Source: Microbacterium sp. SL75 (lineage in GTDB: Bacteria > Actinomycetota > Actinomycetes > Actinomycetales > Microbacteriaceae). From it: a stretch of 64,000 nt of DNA. Within the stretch, counting starts at the first letter, position 1, and the number at the start of each line of letters is the position of its first letter. Below the pieces are notes generated by a model. It had not been told where the DNA came from, did not search any database, and saw only the letters and a program-made list of their open reading frames with translations. Positions 18,801 through 26,804 of the stretch are shown in pieces. A program made the position numbers and the translations under genes. The DNA lies in the NCBI RefSeq assembly GCF_026625865.1, contig NZ_CP113067.1:124001-188000 (forward strand). The letters run 5' to 3'.

Positions 18801-20185
18801 TTTTGGGAGACTCCCAACCCAGACGTCCACGTCGAGTCGCTGCCCACACTATAGTTGGCGACAAGCCCGTATCCCGTACAGGAGTAGCACTCGCCATTCG
18901 CGTGATAGATCGCCCCACCGAATGAGCGAGTCGACCCGTACCCGTCATATGCAATCCCGATTTGCGCTTCGTGAATAAAATTCCCTGGGATCGAATCGTA
19001 TGGGTAGCGAATGAAAGAGCGCCAATAAATGTTTTGGGGCTGCTGCGTGTTACCGACGTGCGACTGATTGTAGTAGACGGTTCCGTCCGATTTGAACGAC
19101 TTCACGTAGGCGGGGCCACGCTGAACGGAGGGGTCAACGTAGATTGGATAAACGCGTTCTGAGGAGTTCAGCCAGGACTGATCGAGATTGATTACGTAGG
19201 ACCAGTCTCCCCCACCTGCGTGGACCAGTTCCACGACCGGATTTGTAACGGCGTCGCTCTTCTCCTCTGCAACCCCGGCCGAGTCCCACGCCACAGGCGC
19301 CGGAATGTGCAGCTTGATGTCGCCTTGGTCGTCCACCATGTTCACAAGACCGTCGGCCTCGAGACGAGGTATCAAGCCCTCCGCACCAAGGTTCCAGACG
19401 AAGCGTGTTCGGCTGGCACTGGCATCGCGGAGAATCAAGGTTTCCTTGACGGAGCCCGTCGAGAGCACGTATTCGAGGTCCGCTCCAGAAGTGACCTCAC
19501 GATAGATAAGACGGTTGCGGATCCCTGAATCGCTGTCGGTCACCACAGGCTCGCCGCCGTCGATCCCAGTCAAACCGAATGCCAAGGACCCTTCGGCAAC
19601 TTTTACCTTGAGGGATTCCTTATCGTCGGCATCCGAGCTAAAAGTTGGCGCGAGTGGGTGTTTCTCAACCGTCCAGCCGTCAGCCTGCGCTTTCAGCTCC
19701 GTTGACGCTTCCTCCCAGGACGAGCCGACGCGAACGTTCATTGGTTCCGTGGACGTCTTGTCGACACGGGTGCCGTCGTCGTCCTGGAAAGTCGTTGAGT
19801 ACTCCGAACGTTCGACGGCATCCATTCCCTTCACTTCCTCGGCCAATGATTCCGAGTTGGAAGGCGCGGTCGGCGCTGCGGTAGGCGTAACCGACTGAAT
19901 CGGGCCAGTCGCAGGCTGAAGGGCACTGTAATCGCCGACGGGCATAGCAACCGCGGGCTCAGGGGAGGTGATGTCCGCTAAACCAAGTTTGAGTACTTCC
20001 TCAGCGGACAATGCTCCCTGATCTACGCTTCGGGCATCCCACCCTGCAGGCGCCAGCAACTTCTCGAAGTTGATTTCCCATTTTCCGGCGAGAGTTGAGG
20101 CGACCGAAGAATGCACCGGAGTGATAGCAGTTATCAGGACCACGACGAAGCTGATAGTCATCAACAGAATGCGGTTGCGCAGCAT
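12824..20185 (-). CDS. Secreted RHS/YD-repeat polymorphic toxin with PA14 and PKD domains
   Basis: 2453 residues, WapA/RHS-like. A signal peptide covers residues 1-36. Next come a DNRLRE-like region (about 345-480), FN3-like modules (530-730), PA14 domains at 785-920 and 1307-1440, and YD-repeat stretches. Two PKD-like modules with DWGDGS motifs lie near 1751 and 1837, and the RHS core ends in [13 protein letters not shown] (about 2268). After the core come one hydrophobic helix (2298-2321), a proline-rich linker and an 88-residue tip (2365-2453). The tip has [16 protein letters not shown], a following arginine and a glutamate in ARVIEYGL, consistent with a GIY-YIG/URI-type nuclease. The start at 20185 has GGGGGA upstream; a frame to 20218 is longer but lacks this. 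The product probably acts at the cell surface on competitors. Confidence 0.85.
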   Translation of the reverse strand: MLRNRILLMTISFVVVLITAITPVHSSVASTLAGKWEINFEKLLAPAGWDARSVDQGALSAEEVLKLGLADITSPEPAVAMPVGDYSALQPATGPIQSVTPTAAPTAPSNSESLAEEVKGMDAVERSEYSTTFQDDDGTRVDKTSTEPMNVRVGSSWEEASTELKAQADGWTVEKHPLAPTFSSDADDKESLKVKVAEGSLAFGLTGIDGGEPVVTDSDSGIRNRLIYREVTSGADLEYVLSTGSVKETLILRDASASRTRFVWNLGAEGLIPRLEADGLVNMVDDQGDIKLHIPAPVAWDSAGVAEEKSDAVTNPVVELVHAGGGDWSYVINLDQSWLNSSERVYPIYVDPSVQRGPAYVKSFKSDGTVYYNQSHVGNTQQPQNIYWRSFIRYPYDSIPGNFIHEAQIGIAYDGYGSTRSFGGAIYHANGECYSCTGYGLVANYSVGSDSTWTSGLGVSQKLVDRFAMGDTGISFIITGDEGSTYSHKRITSQMFVRYWPFPSAWQTSPADGAGGTSLTPTLQLGASNHSPYSGLSYWYKISSNPDMSGPIWESGWTGASALTVPDDVLRPDTRYYWQVRTVDGHNGHLGQNTDRWSGAWSFTTQKVPPTPPESSGSPGNSAGQPQMVTTLTPTLQVDAVQDADAVPANGQVRYEFKLATGADGRTGSFFSSGLVPAGADGKVRWTVPEGTLQDGGVYSWIVQPHDGLSQNRWPTWTKRFKVDRRLGSSGPSPFDKVGPVMVNLANGNANVSFESPTVQTLGGPMGMSFVYNSQAVRSSNYGLTGQYFDGRTLGGTTPASAGEYTFDGKQPLMSRTDSNVSFDWAGGSPGPAIQNSDHFMVRWTGYIRLPQGSGKWRFGLRHDDGVRLRIDGQSVMDKWAPCGCGLEWSGDFNFGTAQMPISLEYFEATGGAAVELWADDPDDGIAPVPVPSNWLTQKPTILPEGWGASTPMLGTASAWSRAAVSESSIVLTDATGAVKTFAKGAGGYSPPAGEYGTVSLDSAGRVVYSGPDGVVYQFNVEGRVLSSTPPSDALKPAAPISVYDSNGRIVELADPVSKNGTSYERKITFTYANNGSTPASSNCPSLEPSYWLAPEGMLCKIGYPDSSETRLYYGPNESLWMIDDPGGERTWFGYQDRMLTKIQDSVTSDFFASRAEPANFAPPQVTISYSNKKVVAVSLPPADGKAQSQSKLYSYDTEISRTTVYSLGSQKSVTYDSFWRQTRTDEGVETTQTWDPTKDLVLAKTTRDLRETSGYDPATDRLTDVWGPAPTLCFQSDNRPVSNPLGTLGCGITPAHTKTSYDDGAFGLHAAYYTEKANTAYLGGSPVTFSMGLNGSSGGAINSSWGASSPAAGVSADRFSIRLTGLITFPQSGIYKLETVADDGVRVWINDALNIDKWQGQASFTNAGEAITVTAGETKRIKVEYYENTGAASLQLRWYPPGSTTASVVPGTQLRPDYGNATRITTDDSAPGGSSGTTANQVGNMSVDSQFAHPWLGQATSTVVDPGGQAMRTSVQYEQPSGGGWLRRTKKILPGANSGQAPTTAATTHEYWGDLETAPAVCGAGGVRQYGFQKATVGPAGSSAAAVRTEYVYDIMGRPIGSRKSGDAAWSCTTYDARGRVVKQTFNGATGPQRTVSTTYFVSDGGARIVVEDDPGTGTADVTRLTTDSNFLGQVTRYRDALGTTTVSEYEPLTGRLLASATSTTEELTEVPKTQPKYSISEVYWEEQLQGSYLAKEAQVGGSGGLSERSFDWDWGDGSTSQGTVVSHKYASKADYVITASVSDSEGRNAKVSFRQTLPATRNYEPGDWSTRSYQNDVAGDGRTVSVRNQPWMPASEWDWGDGSPRSTGTVATHTYQQPGRYTITQVMGTSTFSRQIDVQESSAADITRYAYERGGGGQVKSVFRNGRELANATYAYDGSLKSVVYAGGATFKVLSRDLAARLDGTEWTFPQSETITTKVVRSQSGKILKSFVKQGTLQHDYTYGYDSAGRLTSAQIPGHNLTYGYAASGGCGINPSAGASGNRTSLTDVYTAPGAAAKTTDTKYCYDWSDRLTSTNVTNPVAGANTVADGLSSSEIAYDARGNVVRLADMTFTFDAANRHVKTAWNDGTVMTLTRDATDRVIKRVLDPAGSPPPTTTTYRFAAGTGGVWATDADGSARQFRASLPGGVTVALSSAGEEWTYPGIGDHAVTSSDGKKTTGLQAYDPFGQPLDASTLAIGTSSADDRATSLGTTGWHQSASRDAHTVGTTAVLEMGSRLYVPALGRFLSVDPVEGGSDNAYSWPADPINQHDLSGNFAHVLLVVLYVIAAIVLMIAYQYLLRNPPAIPWTRFAMPQFPKPNATPKPQTKPIPQTIPKPQFTTYRSSEKYIVYEIYKNGSGETWKYGISSGNPLENRPQSQIGKCGRDDRPESGPCSWRRVAETTGYYNARVIEYGLIVDYAIEHGHCPYGGCK

Positions 20186-20495
20186 GATTCCCCCGGTGAC
20201 GCGCGATGGCTGTCCCACCGCTCACGTTCAGCGAAAACATAACAGCATGAAAGATCGCTCTCAGGACCACCGCAGAGCCGCTCTCCTGGGCTACACGCGC
20301 TCCGCTCAAGCTCCAGCACTTGAGGAGCGAGATTTGCACTGCACCGCGCCCACTCGTTGCGCATTTTGGCCATCGCGAGGTGCCCCGACGTCTGCTCGAT
20401 CCCGGAGCGTTCACTTGGTGTTCACTCGATGCTTCGCAGGGCTCGGTTTCACGCCGCGCAAGCGAAGCCCGGTCTACCGAGCGACATGAGAGGGG
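20186..20495. other. Non-coding stretch upstream of the RHS gene
   Basis: No credible gene is seen on either strand. The part next to the RHS start must hold its promoter on the minus strand, but I find no convincing -10/-35 pair. Short open frames here have no ribosome sites and unnatural composition. Confidence 0.5.
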
Positions 20496-20549
20496 TTGCA
20501 CGAAGGGGCAGCACTGGCAGGGCTGAACGCCCCATCCCAGACTGGTCGC

Positions 20550-21220
20550 GCGAGCCTTTCACTCAACAATGCCCAGCTCGCTGCTCTGCGCTCTGCGCCG
20601 GGTCACGGGGGGCACGGATGTGAACGCCGCTCCATCCCCGGACTCCAGGACGTCGGCTGTTGCCATTGCCAACCGCGGGCTGATCGAGTTGGAACGCAGG
20701 CGAGGACGCTGGAGCGCTACGGTCACTGCGAAGGGACGCGCGTACCTCGAACAAGGTCACCATCCGGACGATGTGCCGACGGGAGAATTGAGCGAACCAT
20801 CGACGCAACTGCTTGGCAGGAAAAACAGCAACGCCCGCGACGTCGACATCCCCTCGGTCGACGACACACCGGCCCAAAAATGAGACACCCTCCGTGGCGG
20901 TGGCTCTTCCTTCCCAGATCAGGAAGCCGCACGCTGCGATTCGCGAGTTGATCGACTATCCGGCTCGAATCGATATGCCCGTCGAGGTTCGTCGCCGAGC
21001 CCAGCTCATCCTGCACGCGCTCGCCCGAGAGGCGCTACAACGGAGGTGGACAGTGACTCCGGTGCTGTCGAGGATGAGTCGGGGTCGCTGGACCACTCGA
21101 CGCACACGGACGTGGCCGAATGAGAACCTCCTCGTCATTGACGTAGGCGCCGTGCCGGCGCCGGTACGCCTGCACATGAGCAGCGGCAGGTCGATCACGT
21201 TCCCACAAAAGACGAGATAG
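20550..21220 (+). pseudogene. Frameshifted remnant of an actinobacterial mobile-element protein
   Basis: Protein-like segments continue in order but in three frames. First comes LNNAQLAALRS (frame of 20496), then TSAVAIANRGLIELERRR with VTAKGRAYLEQGHHPDD (frame of 20569, a winged-helix-like module). Last is PSQIRKPHAAIRELIDYPARI with ALAREALQRRWTVTPVLS and NLLVIDVG (frame of 20813). This order matches a family of helix-turn-helix proteins that I know from actinobacterial integrative elements. At least two frameshifts break it, and its end is truncated next to the recombinase remnant. It is not expected to make a functional product. Confidence 0.6.
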
Positions 21221-22071
21221 ACCGCGAAGAACGCTACGGCTAGAAGTAATACCGGGCGCACGATCTCGTGCCAACCGACAGGATCGTACTACCTCGGCAT
21301 CGACACTTTCCAGGGAAAAAGCTACCCGGGACGGCACATACCCCTGGTCGATCAAGCCACCTGGCAGAAATGCCAGCAGGCATTCGCGTCACGGTCGACC
21401 GGCGAGAAGGCTCGCATCCATAACCACTATCTGAAGAGCTCCGTTTTCTGCGGCCAGTGCAAGAGCAAATTCATCATCCACTACGCCAAGAACTCCGCAG
21501 GAGTGATCTACCCGTACTTCGTTTGCATCGGTCGCCACCAGAAGCGCACGGACTGCACGATGTCAGCCATCAACATCCACGACGTCGAACGGCAGATCGA
21601 GAACCTCTACAAGCTCGTCGCCCTCACTCCCGAAGGTGCGGCGATGACCAAATCCCGACTCAAAGCAACCATGGAAGCCGGTGCCGCAGAAGCCAAGCGC
21701 GCACAGCAGATGCTCCTCACTCAGCAGACAAGCCTGATGGAACGCAGCAAGAAGCTGCTCGACGGCCACCTCGACGGCACTATCCCTGCTCAGCTCCACC
21801 GCGAGGAACAGCAGCGCGTGAACCAGGAGATGACCGTCGTAGGCGAACGCCTCAGCGCCCTCAAAACCGAGTTCGAAGTGCTGGAGCAGAACCTCGACGA
21901 TGCGATCACCCTCGCAGAGAACTGCTACGAGGCATACCGCCGCGCCCCGGATGCGCTCCGCCGCACCTACAACCAGGCGTTCTTCAAGCGAATTTTGATT
22001 ACCCGCGACGAGAGCGTCGAAGGGGTACTTGCCGAGCCGTTCGCCTGCATCGTCACGGCGATGAAAACCAC

Positions 22072-22105
22072 ATACGGCGCCCCTCCCGAAGGAGAGGCGC
22101 CGTAT
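22072..22105. repeat. Inverted repeat near the recombinase 3' end
   Basis: 15-bp arms (22072-22086 with 22091-22105) with one mismatch and a CGAA tetraloop. It lies inside the recombinase frame, 44 bases before the tRNA. It could be a terminator for the tRNA transcript or part of the attachment region; no T-tract follows. Confidence 0.5.
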
Positions 22106-22148
22106 GAAGGTGGCTCTTACAAGGTCATTTGTTCTAAAGAGACCGATT

Positions 22149-22224
22149 TGGTGGACCTGAGGGGATTCGAACCCCTGACCTCCTCGATGCGAACGAGGCG
22201 CGCTACCAACTGCGCCACAGGCCC
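22149..22224 (-). tRNA. tRNA-Ala (anticodon CGC)
   Basis: 76 bases with the 3' CCA encoded. Acceptor stem GGGCCTG pairs with CAGGTCC, including the G3:U70 pair that identifies alanine tRNAs. D-arm TAGCGCAGTTGG type, anticodon stem CCTCG/CGAGG with loop TTCGCAT (anticodon CGC, reading GCG) and T-arm GGGGTTCGAATCCCC are all intact. Its 3' end abuts the recombinase remnant, so this is the likely integration site of the island to the left. Confidence 0.95.
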
Positions 22225-22384
22225 GGAAACCTCGACAACACTATCACGTCGCACGCGCCCACCTTGACGCGGGGTGGGCACCTGGCATCCGTCGTATACC
22301 GCGAGACGTATGCCGACGGATTGCCGCCAGAGCCGGAGAAGACGAGCCCCAGGCACGGGGCCCACAGGGGTCACAGCGAAGCGG

Positions 22385-23446
22385 TTACTCCCCCGACGCG
22401 CGACGCGCCAGAAGCCGCTGCACGTGATCCTGGATCTCGGAGTCGTCCACGTACCCCATCGCGGCATACGGCGACGGAGCGGGGGCGACAGCGGCCGGAC
22501 GAGCCGTCTCGATGGGGGTGGGAGCCTGCTCGGCGGCGAGCTCGCGAGCGGCCTCTTCGCGAGCGGCGGCACGCAGCGCCTCGCGAGCGAGCTGCTCGTC
22601 GACGACGGCTGCTGCGCGAGAGCCGGCCGATGCCACCAGGGGGCGCGGCAGCTCGCGCGGAGTCCAGGTCGGACGCGGCTCGGGCACGAGGGCGACGTCC
22701 TGCACCTCGACGGCGACGGTGCGCTTCACCGCGGTCGCGACCAGCGCCGGCGAAGCCGTGCGTGCCGCGACCACCGAGATACGGCGGAGAACGATGAGGG
22801 ATGCCAGAACCACAGCAACCCCGGCGATGAGAAGCGCGGGTGCTCCCCCGGCGATGACCGGCCCGAGACCGACCAGGGCAGCAGCGAGACCGACCAGGCC
22901 CACCGTGGTGACGCCGAGACGGAAACGACGACGGGCACGCGCGCGACGTGCCTCGGGTCGGGCCACGGCTGCGGCACGCTCCGCGTGTGCGCGCTCGACG
23001 GCGGCGGCACGCTCGGCGCGGGTCTTCTCCAGTGCGGCGGCACGTTCGGCCCGAGCGACCTCGACGGCGGCGGCGCGTTCCGCACGAGCAAGATCGACCG
23101 CGGCGGCGCGCTGTTCCTTCACGACGTCGCGATCGCGGGCGCTCTCGACGCGAGCGACCTCGAGCCGTGCCTTCGCCGCGGCCAATTCGATCTGTGCCTT
23201 CTGGGCCTGGATCTGGCGCGCGAGCTTCTGCTGCTGGTGAGCGGTACGTGCCGTCAGCTCGAGCCGTACCTCGCGCGGCGTCTCGGCCGTCTCGGCGAGC
23301 ACGCGGAGGGCCTGGTTGAGGCGCACGGCGTTGCGTTCGGCGGAGGTGAAGCGATGACGGCTCTGCCACGACGGAAGCAGGTACACGAGCCAGAGCGCGA
23401 CCGCGACGAAGAAGATCACGCCGCCGCTGAGAACCTGCCCACCCAT
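22385..23446 (-). CDS. Hypothetical membrane protein with heptad-like alanine/glutamate/arginine repeats
   Basis: 353 residues from ATG 23446. It has an N-terminal transmembrane helix (residues 6-25, VIFFVAVALWLVYLLPSW) and a long charged coiled coil with repeated ARAERAAAVE-like units (about 90-170). Two adjacent hydrophobic helices follow (about 180-225), then a cytoplasmic alanine-rich tail. It resembles proteins often labelled large exoprotein in Microbacteriaceae; function is unknown. A TACCTT box lies six bases before the ATG, suggesting leaderless expression. The frame extends upstream to 23665 but without protein-like sequence. Confidence 0.75.
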   Translation of the reverse strand: MGGQVLSGGVIFFVAVALWLVYLLPSWQSRHRFTSAERNAVRLNQALRVLAETAETPREVRLELTARTAHQQQKLARQIQAQKAQIELAAAKARLEVARVESARDRDVVKEQRAAAVDLARAERAAAVEVARAERAAALEKTRAERAAAVERAHAERAAAVARPEARRARARRRFRLGVTTVGLVGLAAALVGLGPVIAGGAPALLIAGVAVVLASLIVLRRISVVAARTASPALVATAVKRTVAVEVQDVALVPEPRPTWTPRELPRPLVASAGSRAAAVVDEQLAREALRAAAREEAARELAAEQAPTPIETARPAAVAPAPSPYAAMGYVDDSEIQDHVQRLLARRASGE

Positions 23447-23452
23447 GCCATA

Positions 23453-23458
23453 AAGGTA
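23453..23458 (-). promoter_or_regulatory. Candidate -10 box of the membrane protein gene
   Basis: TACCTT on the minus strand, six bases before the ATG at 23446, fits TAnnnT-N6-start. No Shine-Dalgarno is present. Confidence 0.45.
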
Positions 23459-23546
23459 GGTCACCGAGAGATCACACCTCGGCATCCCCCGGCGTGTCGT
23501 GGCGAGACTCTCACCGATGGAGCGAGAAAGGGCGTAGCCGGGTCGC

Positions 23547-24170
23547 TCAGAGCCGGTCGGCCGGCGGAACGCGGGCCGCGTCGGGCGGCACCTGTCCCCG
23601 CACGAACCGGTCGAGTACCCCGTACGGAACCTCTTCGCGCACCAGGGCGAAGGCGTAGTGATCACGCCAATCGCCGTCGATGTGGATGTACTTGCGCCGC
23701 AGGCCCTCGTACCGGAAGCCGAGCTTCTCGACGACGCGCAGACTGGCGTGGTTCTCGGGGCGGATGCAGATCTCGACGCGATGCAGGTTCAGCTCGGTGA
23801 AACACACGTCGGTCGCCATCGCCACGCCGATCGTGGTGATGTTGCGACCGGCGAACTCCTCTGCCACCCAGTACCCGATCGTCGCCGAGGCGAGCGACCC
23901 GCGCGAGACACCCCACACGTTCAGCTGCCCGGCGACGTCGTCGTCCCACGCCATCACGAAGGGGACGCCGACGCCGTCACGGTACTGCTGCAGAAGACGA
24001 CGGATGCCGAGGCGCATGTCGAACGACACAGGGCCGTCGGGACTGGTGGCCTCCCACCGCTTCAGCCACGAGCGGTTGTCGATCAGCTGCTGCTGAAGGA
24101 CTCGCGCGTCGCGGTTGCGGATGAGACGGATCGACACGTCGCCGTGCCGCCGAGGGACGGACAGATCCAT
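23547..24170 (-). CDS. GNAT acetyltransferase, RimJ/RimL type
   Basis: 207 residues with a single GNAT domain. The acetyl-CoA-binding region is seen around residues 90-125 (SATIGYWVAEEFAGRNITT) and the C-terminal RimJ-like signature at about 140 (IRPENHASLRVVEKLGFRYEG). Proteins of this subgroup acetylate ribosomal protein N-termini or small amines; the substrate here is not determinable. It lies 14 bases downstream of galU on the same strand and is probably co-transcribed with it. AGGA is a few bases before the ATG. Confidence 0.87.
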   Translation of the reverse strand: MDLSVPRRHGDVSIRLIRNRDARVLQQQLIDNRSWLKRWEATSPDGPVSFDMRLGIRRLLQQYRDGVGVPFVMAWDDDVAGQLNVWGVSRGSLASATIGYWVAEEFAGRNITTIGVAMATDVCFTELNLHRVEICIRPENHASLRVVEKLGFRYEGLRRKYIHIDGDWRDHYAFALVREEVPYGVLDRFVRGQVPPDAARVPPADRL

Positions 24171-24184
24171 GGCATCCTGCCGGG

Positions 24185-25078
24185 TCAGAGACCCTGCGCG
24201 AACTCCTTGAACCAGGGGCGGAGGGCGGGGCCGAGGTCGTCGCGGTCGGCCGCGAGCTGCACGATCGCCTTGATGTAATCGACGCGGTCGCCCGTGTCGT
24301 AACGGCGGCCGCGGAACACGACGCCGTAAACGCCGCCGCCGTCGCCACCACCCGTCGCGAGCTCTTCGAGGGCATCGGTCAGCTGGATCTCGCCACCCTT
24401 GCCGGGCTCGGTGCGCTCGAGGATGTCGAACACGTCGGGACCGAGCACGTAGCGACCGATGATCGCGAGGTTCGAGGGGGCGTCTTCGGCCTTGGGCTTC
24501 TCGACGAGCTGGGTGACCTTGACGACGTCTTCTTCGTCGGTCGCCTCGACAGCGGCCACACCGTAGAGGTGGATGTGCGCGGGGTCGACCTCCATGAGCG
24601 CGATGACGGTGGCACCGCCGCGCTTGTCGTACTCCTCCATCATCTTGGTGAGCAGCGGGTCGCGCTCGTCGATGAGGTCATCGCCGAGAAGGACGGCGAA
24701 GGGGTGATCGCCCACGTGGCTGCGGGCGCGCAGCACCGCGTGACCGAGGCCCTTGGGCTCACCCTGACGGACCATGTGGATGTCGGCGAGGTCGGACGAG
24801 TGCTCGACCTTGGCGAGCTTGTCGTCGTCGCCCTTCTCGCGCAGCTTCGCTTCGAGCTCGGGCATGGAGTCGAAGTGGTTCGCGATGTTGTTCTTGTTGC
24901 GGCCGATGATGATCAGCACGTCTTGGATACCGGCACCGGTCGCCTCTTCGACGACGTACTGGATGGCCGGCTTGTCGACGACGGGCAGCATCTCTTTGGG
25001 CATCGCCTTCGTGGCGGGCAGGAAGCGCGTACCGAGTCCGGCGGCCGGGATGACGGCCTTGAAGGGCTTGTGAGGCAT
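24185..25078 (-). CDS. galU: UTP-glucose-1-phosphate uridylyltransferase
   Basis: Makes UDP-glucose from UTP and glucose-1-phosphate for cell envelope and exopolysaccharide synthesis; cytoplasmic. 297 residues from ATG 25078. It contains the nucleotidyltransferase signature AAGLGTRFLPATKAMPKEM near residue 12, DKPAIQYVVEEA, GLGHAVLRA, the metal-binding LLGDDLI, a VEKP motif and GKGGEIQLTDAL near residue 215. I prefer the second ATG, since a TAGGGT -10-like box lies six bases upstream of it; an ATG two codons earlier (25084) is the alternative. It is divergent from the 5-formyl-THF cyclo-ligase gene. Confidence 0.93.
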   Translation of the reverse strand: MPHKPFKAVIPAAGLGTRFLPATKAMPKEMLPVVDKPAIQYVVEEATGAGIQDVLIIIGRNKNNIANHFDSMPELEAKLREKGDDDKLAKVEHSSDLADIHMVRQGEPKGLGHAVLRARSHVGDHPFAVLLGDDLIDERDPLLTKMMEEYDKRGGATVIALMEVDPAHIHLYGVAAVEATDEEDVVKVTQLVEKPKAEDAPSNLAIIGRYVLGPDVFDILERTEPGKGGEIQLTDALEELATGGGDGGGVYGVVFRGRRYDTGDRVDYIKAIVQLAADRDDLGPALRPWFKEFAQGL

Positions 25079-25084
25079 GGGCAT

Positions 25085-25090
25085 ACCCTA
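25085..25090 (-). promoter_or_regulatory. Candidate -10 box of galU
   Basis: TAGGGT on the minus strand, six bases from the ATG at 25078, decides for the shorter galU start if the mRNA is leaderless. Confidence 0.45.
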
Positions 25091-25128
25091 GCGGGGTCCC
25101 GCGCCACCGGCGGCAACGCGCCCGCCCC

Positions 25129-25134
25129 TAGACT
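25129..25134 (+). promoter_or_regulatory. Candidate -10 box of the cyclo-ligase gene
   Basis: TAGACT six bases before the ATG at 25141, same TAnnnT-N6-start spacing as at four other genes in the window. Confidence 0.5.
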
Positions 25135-25140
25135 TATCGC

Positions 25141-25737
25141 ATGCCGGATCGTATCGAGCAGGCCAAGCGCGCACTCCGCGCCGATCTGCGCGAACGCCGC
25201 CAGACCATCTCCGCGCATGCCCGCGAGGTGGCCGAGGCCGGCGTCACAGAGCAACTCGACGCCCTCGTCGCGCGTCTCGGAGCCCGCAGCATCTCGTGTT
25301 TCCTGTCGACACCCACCGAACCCGGCACCCACGCCTTCGTGCGCGCGGCCGTGGATCGCGGCATCCGGGTGCTTCTTCCGATCACCCGCGAGGACGGCCT
25401 GCTCGACTGGAGCGTCGCCACGGCCGACACCGAGATCACCGAGGGGCTGTTCGGTGTTCCCGAGCCGGTCGGCGACGTGCTGGGGCCCATCGCGGTCAAC
25501 GACGTCGACCTGCTGATCATCCCCGCGGCCGCCGTCGATCATCACGGCATGCGCCTCGGATGGGGCCGCGGCTACTTCGACAAGACCCTCGGCTCGATGG
25601 AGAAGTGCCCGCCCGTCTACGCGGTCATCTTCGACACCGAGCTCATCGACGACGTGCCGCGCGACGTGCACGACCAGCCCGTCACGGGCGTGGTCACCCC
25701 CACGCGCACCCTGCCGCTCGCCGCCCACACCTCCTGA
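25141..25737 (+). CDS. 5-formyltetrahydrofolate cyclo-ligase
   Basis: Converts 5-formyl-THF to 5,10-methenyl-THF with ATP, returning the folate to one-carbon metabolism. 198 residues, the usual size. The N-terminal helix has KRALRADLRERRQT, where substrate phosphate is bound. The C-terminal signature MRLGWGRGYFDKTL near residue 138 is the Mg-ATP site. It is followed 17 bases later by the FmdB-like gene and then mscL, an order common in actinobacteria. Confidence 0.92.
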   Translation: MPDRIEQAKRALRADLRERRQTISAHAREVAEAGVTEQLDALVARLGARSISCFLSTPTEPGTHAFVRAAVDRGIRVLLPITREDGLLDWSVATADTEITEGLFGVPEPVGDVLGPIAVNDVDLLIIPAAAVDHHGMRLGWGRGYFDKTLGSMEKCPPVYAVIFDTELIDDVPRDVHDQPVTGVVTPTRTLPLAAHTS

Positions 25738-25754
25738 ACACCCGAAGGACGCTC

Positions 25755-26024
25755 ATGCCCACCTATTCCTATGCCTGCAAGCAGTGCGGCCATCGTTTCG
25801 ACGCCCAGCAGTCGTTTTCGGATGCCGCTCTCACCGAGTGCCCCGAATGCGGCGGCGAGGTGCGCAAGCAGTACGGGTCGATCGGTGTGACCTTCAACGG
25901 GTCGGGCTTCTACCGCACCGACTCGCGCAGCTCGTCCTCGGGCGCAAGCGGTGGCGGCTCGTCCACTTCTTCGACATCATCGAAGTCGGAATCGACGTCG
26001 TCCGCCTCGCCCTCGGCTTCTTGA
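25755..26024 (+). CDS. FmdB-family zinc-ribbon protein
   Basis: 89 residues. The start is MPTYSYACKQCGHRF and the ribbon has two CxxC knuckles (CKQC at residues 8-11 and CPEC at about 32-35), typical of FmdB/CxxC_CXXC_SSSS regulatory proteins. A conserved VTFNGSGFYRTDSR motif follows at about 50, and the tail is pure serine/glycine/alanine. GAAGGA precedes the ATG. It lies in an operon-like row with the cyclo-ligase and mscL. Function in the family is poorly known. Confidence 0.88.
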   Translation: MPTYSYACKQCGHRFDAQQSFSDAALTECPECGGEVRKQYGSIGVTFNGSGFYRTDSRSSSSGASGGGSSTSSTSSKSESTSSASPSAS

Positions 26025-26058
26025 GCCCGAGTCGGCGCGGCCTGAGAGGAACCAGCGC

Positions 26059-26478
26059 ATGATCAAGGGATTCAAGGAGTTCATTCTCCGCGGGAATGTC
26101 ATCGACCTCGCCGTCGCGGTGGTCATCGGAGCCGCGTTCACCGCGGTCGTGAATGCCATCGTCGCCGCGGTGATCACGCCGCTGATCTCGGTGTTCTACA
26201 AGCCCGCCGAGAACGGCGAGATCGGGCCCACGATCACCGGCATCTACGGCCAGGAAGTGGTCTTCCCCCTGCCCACCCTGTTGTCGGCGATCATCAGCTT
26301 CTTCGCCGTCGCGCTCGTGGTGTACCTCGTGTTCGTCTACCCCATGAACCGGTGGAAGGCCATCGCCGCCGCCCGCGCGGGAGTGAACGAGCCCGCCTCG
26401 GACGAGCCCAAGCTGCCGACCGAGCAGGAACTGCTCGTGCAGATCCGCGACCTGCTGGAGCGACAGAACAAGCTCTGA
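26059..26478 (+). CDS. mscL: Large-conductance mechanosensitive channel
   Basis: Pentameric membrane channel that opens under hypo-osmotic shock. 139 residues. The amphipathic N-terminus MIKGFKEFILRGN leads into TM1 (about 14-45, VIDLAVAVVIGAAFTAVV) with the pore-lining alanine/glycine pattern. The periplasmic loop is short, TM2 is at about 70-97 and the C-terminal bundle is charged (EQELLVQIRDLLERQ). GAGAGGA precedes the ATG. It is last in the operon, ending at a strong hairpin. Confidence 0.94.
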   Translation: MIKGFKEFILRGNVIDLAVAVVIGAAFTAVVNAIVAAVITPLISVFYKPAENGEIGPTITGIYGQEVVFPLPTLLSAIISFFAVALVVYLVFVYPMNRWKAIAAARAGVNEPASDEPKLPTEQELLVQIRDLLERQNKL

Positions 26479-26493
26479 GCCGACCGACGGATC

Positions 26494-26548
26494 ACGCGAA
26501 ACGGCGCCCGCGCCGGGACCACGTCCCGGACCGGGCGCCGTTTCGCGT
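26494..26548. terminator. Bidirectional terminator between mscL and the convergent operon
   Basis: 17-bp perfect inverted repeat (ACGCGAAACGGCGCCCG at 26494-26510 with its complement at 26532-26548). The AAA/TTT at the stem base lies between convergent genes ending at 26478 and 26561. Confidence 0.75.
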
Positions 26549-26560
26549 ACGCCCTGCGGG

Positions 26561-26797
26561 TCAGTAGTGCGGGGGGACATCGCGCATCATGCGCTCGTCG
26601 TTGGGCCCGGATGCCGTGGGCCGAGCGCCCGTGCCACGCGCCGGGTCGTCCGCGGGTGCGGGCTCCGCGGTCGTGCCCGGGGCGGCGAGCAAACGCGCGC
26701 GCCGCGCACCGCGCACGCGAACGACCGGCTGCCGCTCCGTACGTGGATCGGGAGCGCCCGCGGCGTCCGGCCCGGTGCTCTCGGGCGTCTCGCTCAT
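26561..26797 (-). CDS. Small hypothetical protein
   Basis: 78 residues, proline- and arginine-rich and probably disordered, ending NDERMMRDVPPHY. Such a C-terminus is shared by small proteins that I associate with Microbacteriaceae, and this supports it as real. It starts seven bases after the stop of the helicase-like gene, so the two are probably co-transcribed. No function can be given. Confidence 0.6.
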   Translation of the reverse strand: MSETPESTGPDAAGAPDPRTERQPVVRVRGARRARLLAAPGTTAEPAPADDPARGTGARPTASGPNDERMMRDVPPHY

Positions 26798-26804
26798 CGG
26801 CTTC

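Larger units (their letters stand above)
21221..22267 (+). pseudogene. Large serine recombinase, C-terminal half only
   Basis: The open frame begins after a TAG at 21218. It encodes the end of the Recombinase domain (YYLGIDTFQGKSYPGRHIPL), the zinc ribbon (FCGQCKSKF, then PYFVCIGRHQKRTDC) and a coiled coil (about 21590-21960). The N-terminal catalytic resolvase domain with its serine is absent, so it cannot recombine DNA. The first in-frame ATG is 21503. The frame has no stop before the tRNA-Ala and reads antisense through it, ending beyond it at 22267. That is a typical arrangement when an element sits at a tRNA attachment site. I take it as the scar of the element that brought the island. 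Confidence 0.75.

Noticed and set aside
22072..22105. Inverted repeat as a serine recombinase attachment site
   Set aside because: It lies within coding sequence and resembles a plain hairpin. Nothing ties it to recombination.
7175..22224. Tandem spacer-repeat pattern suggesting CRISPR
   Set aside because: No regularly spaced direct repeats were found; repetitiveness in the RHS gene is from protein modules.
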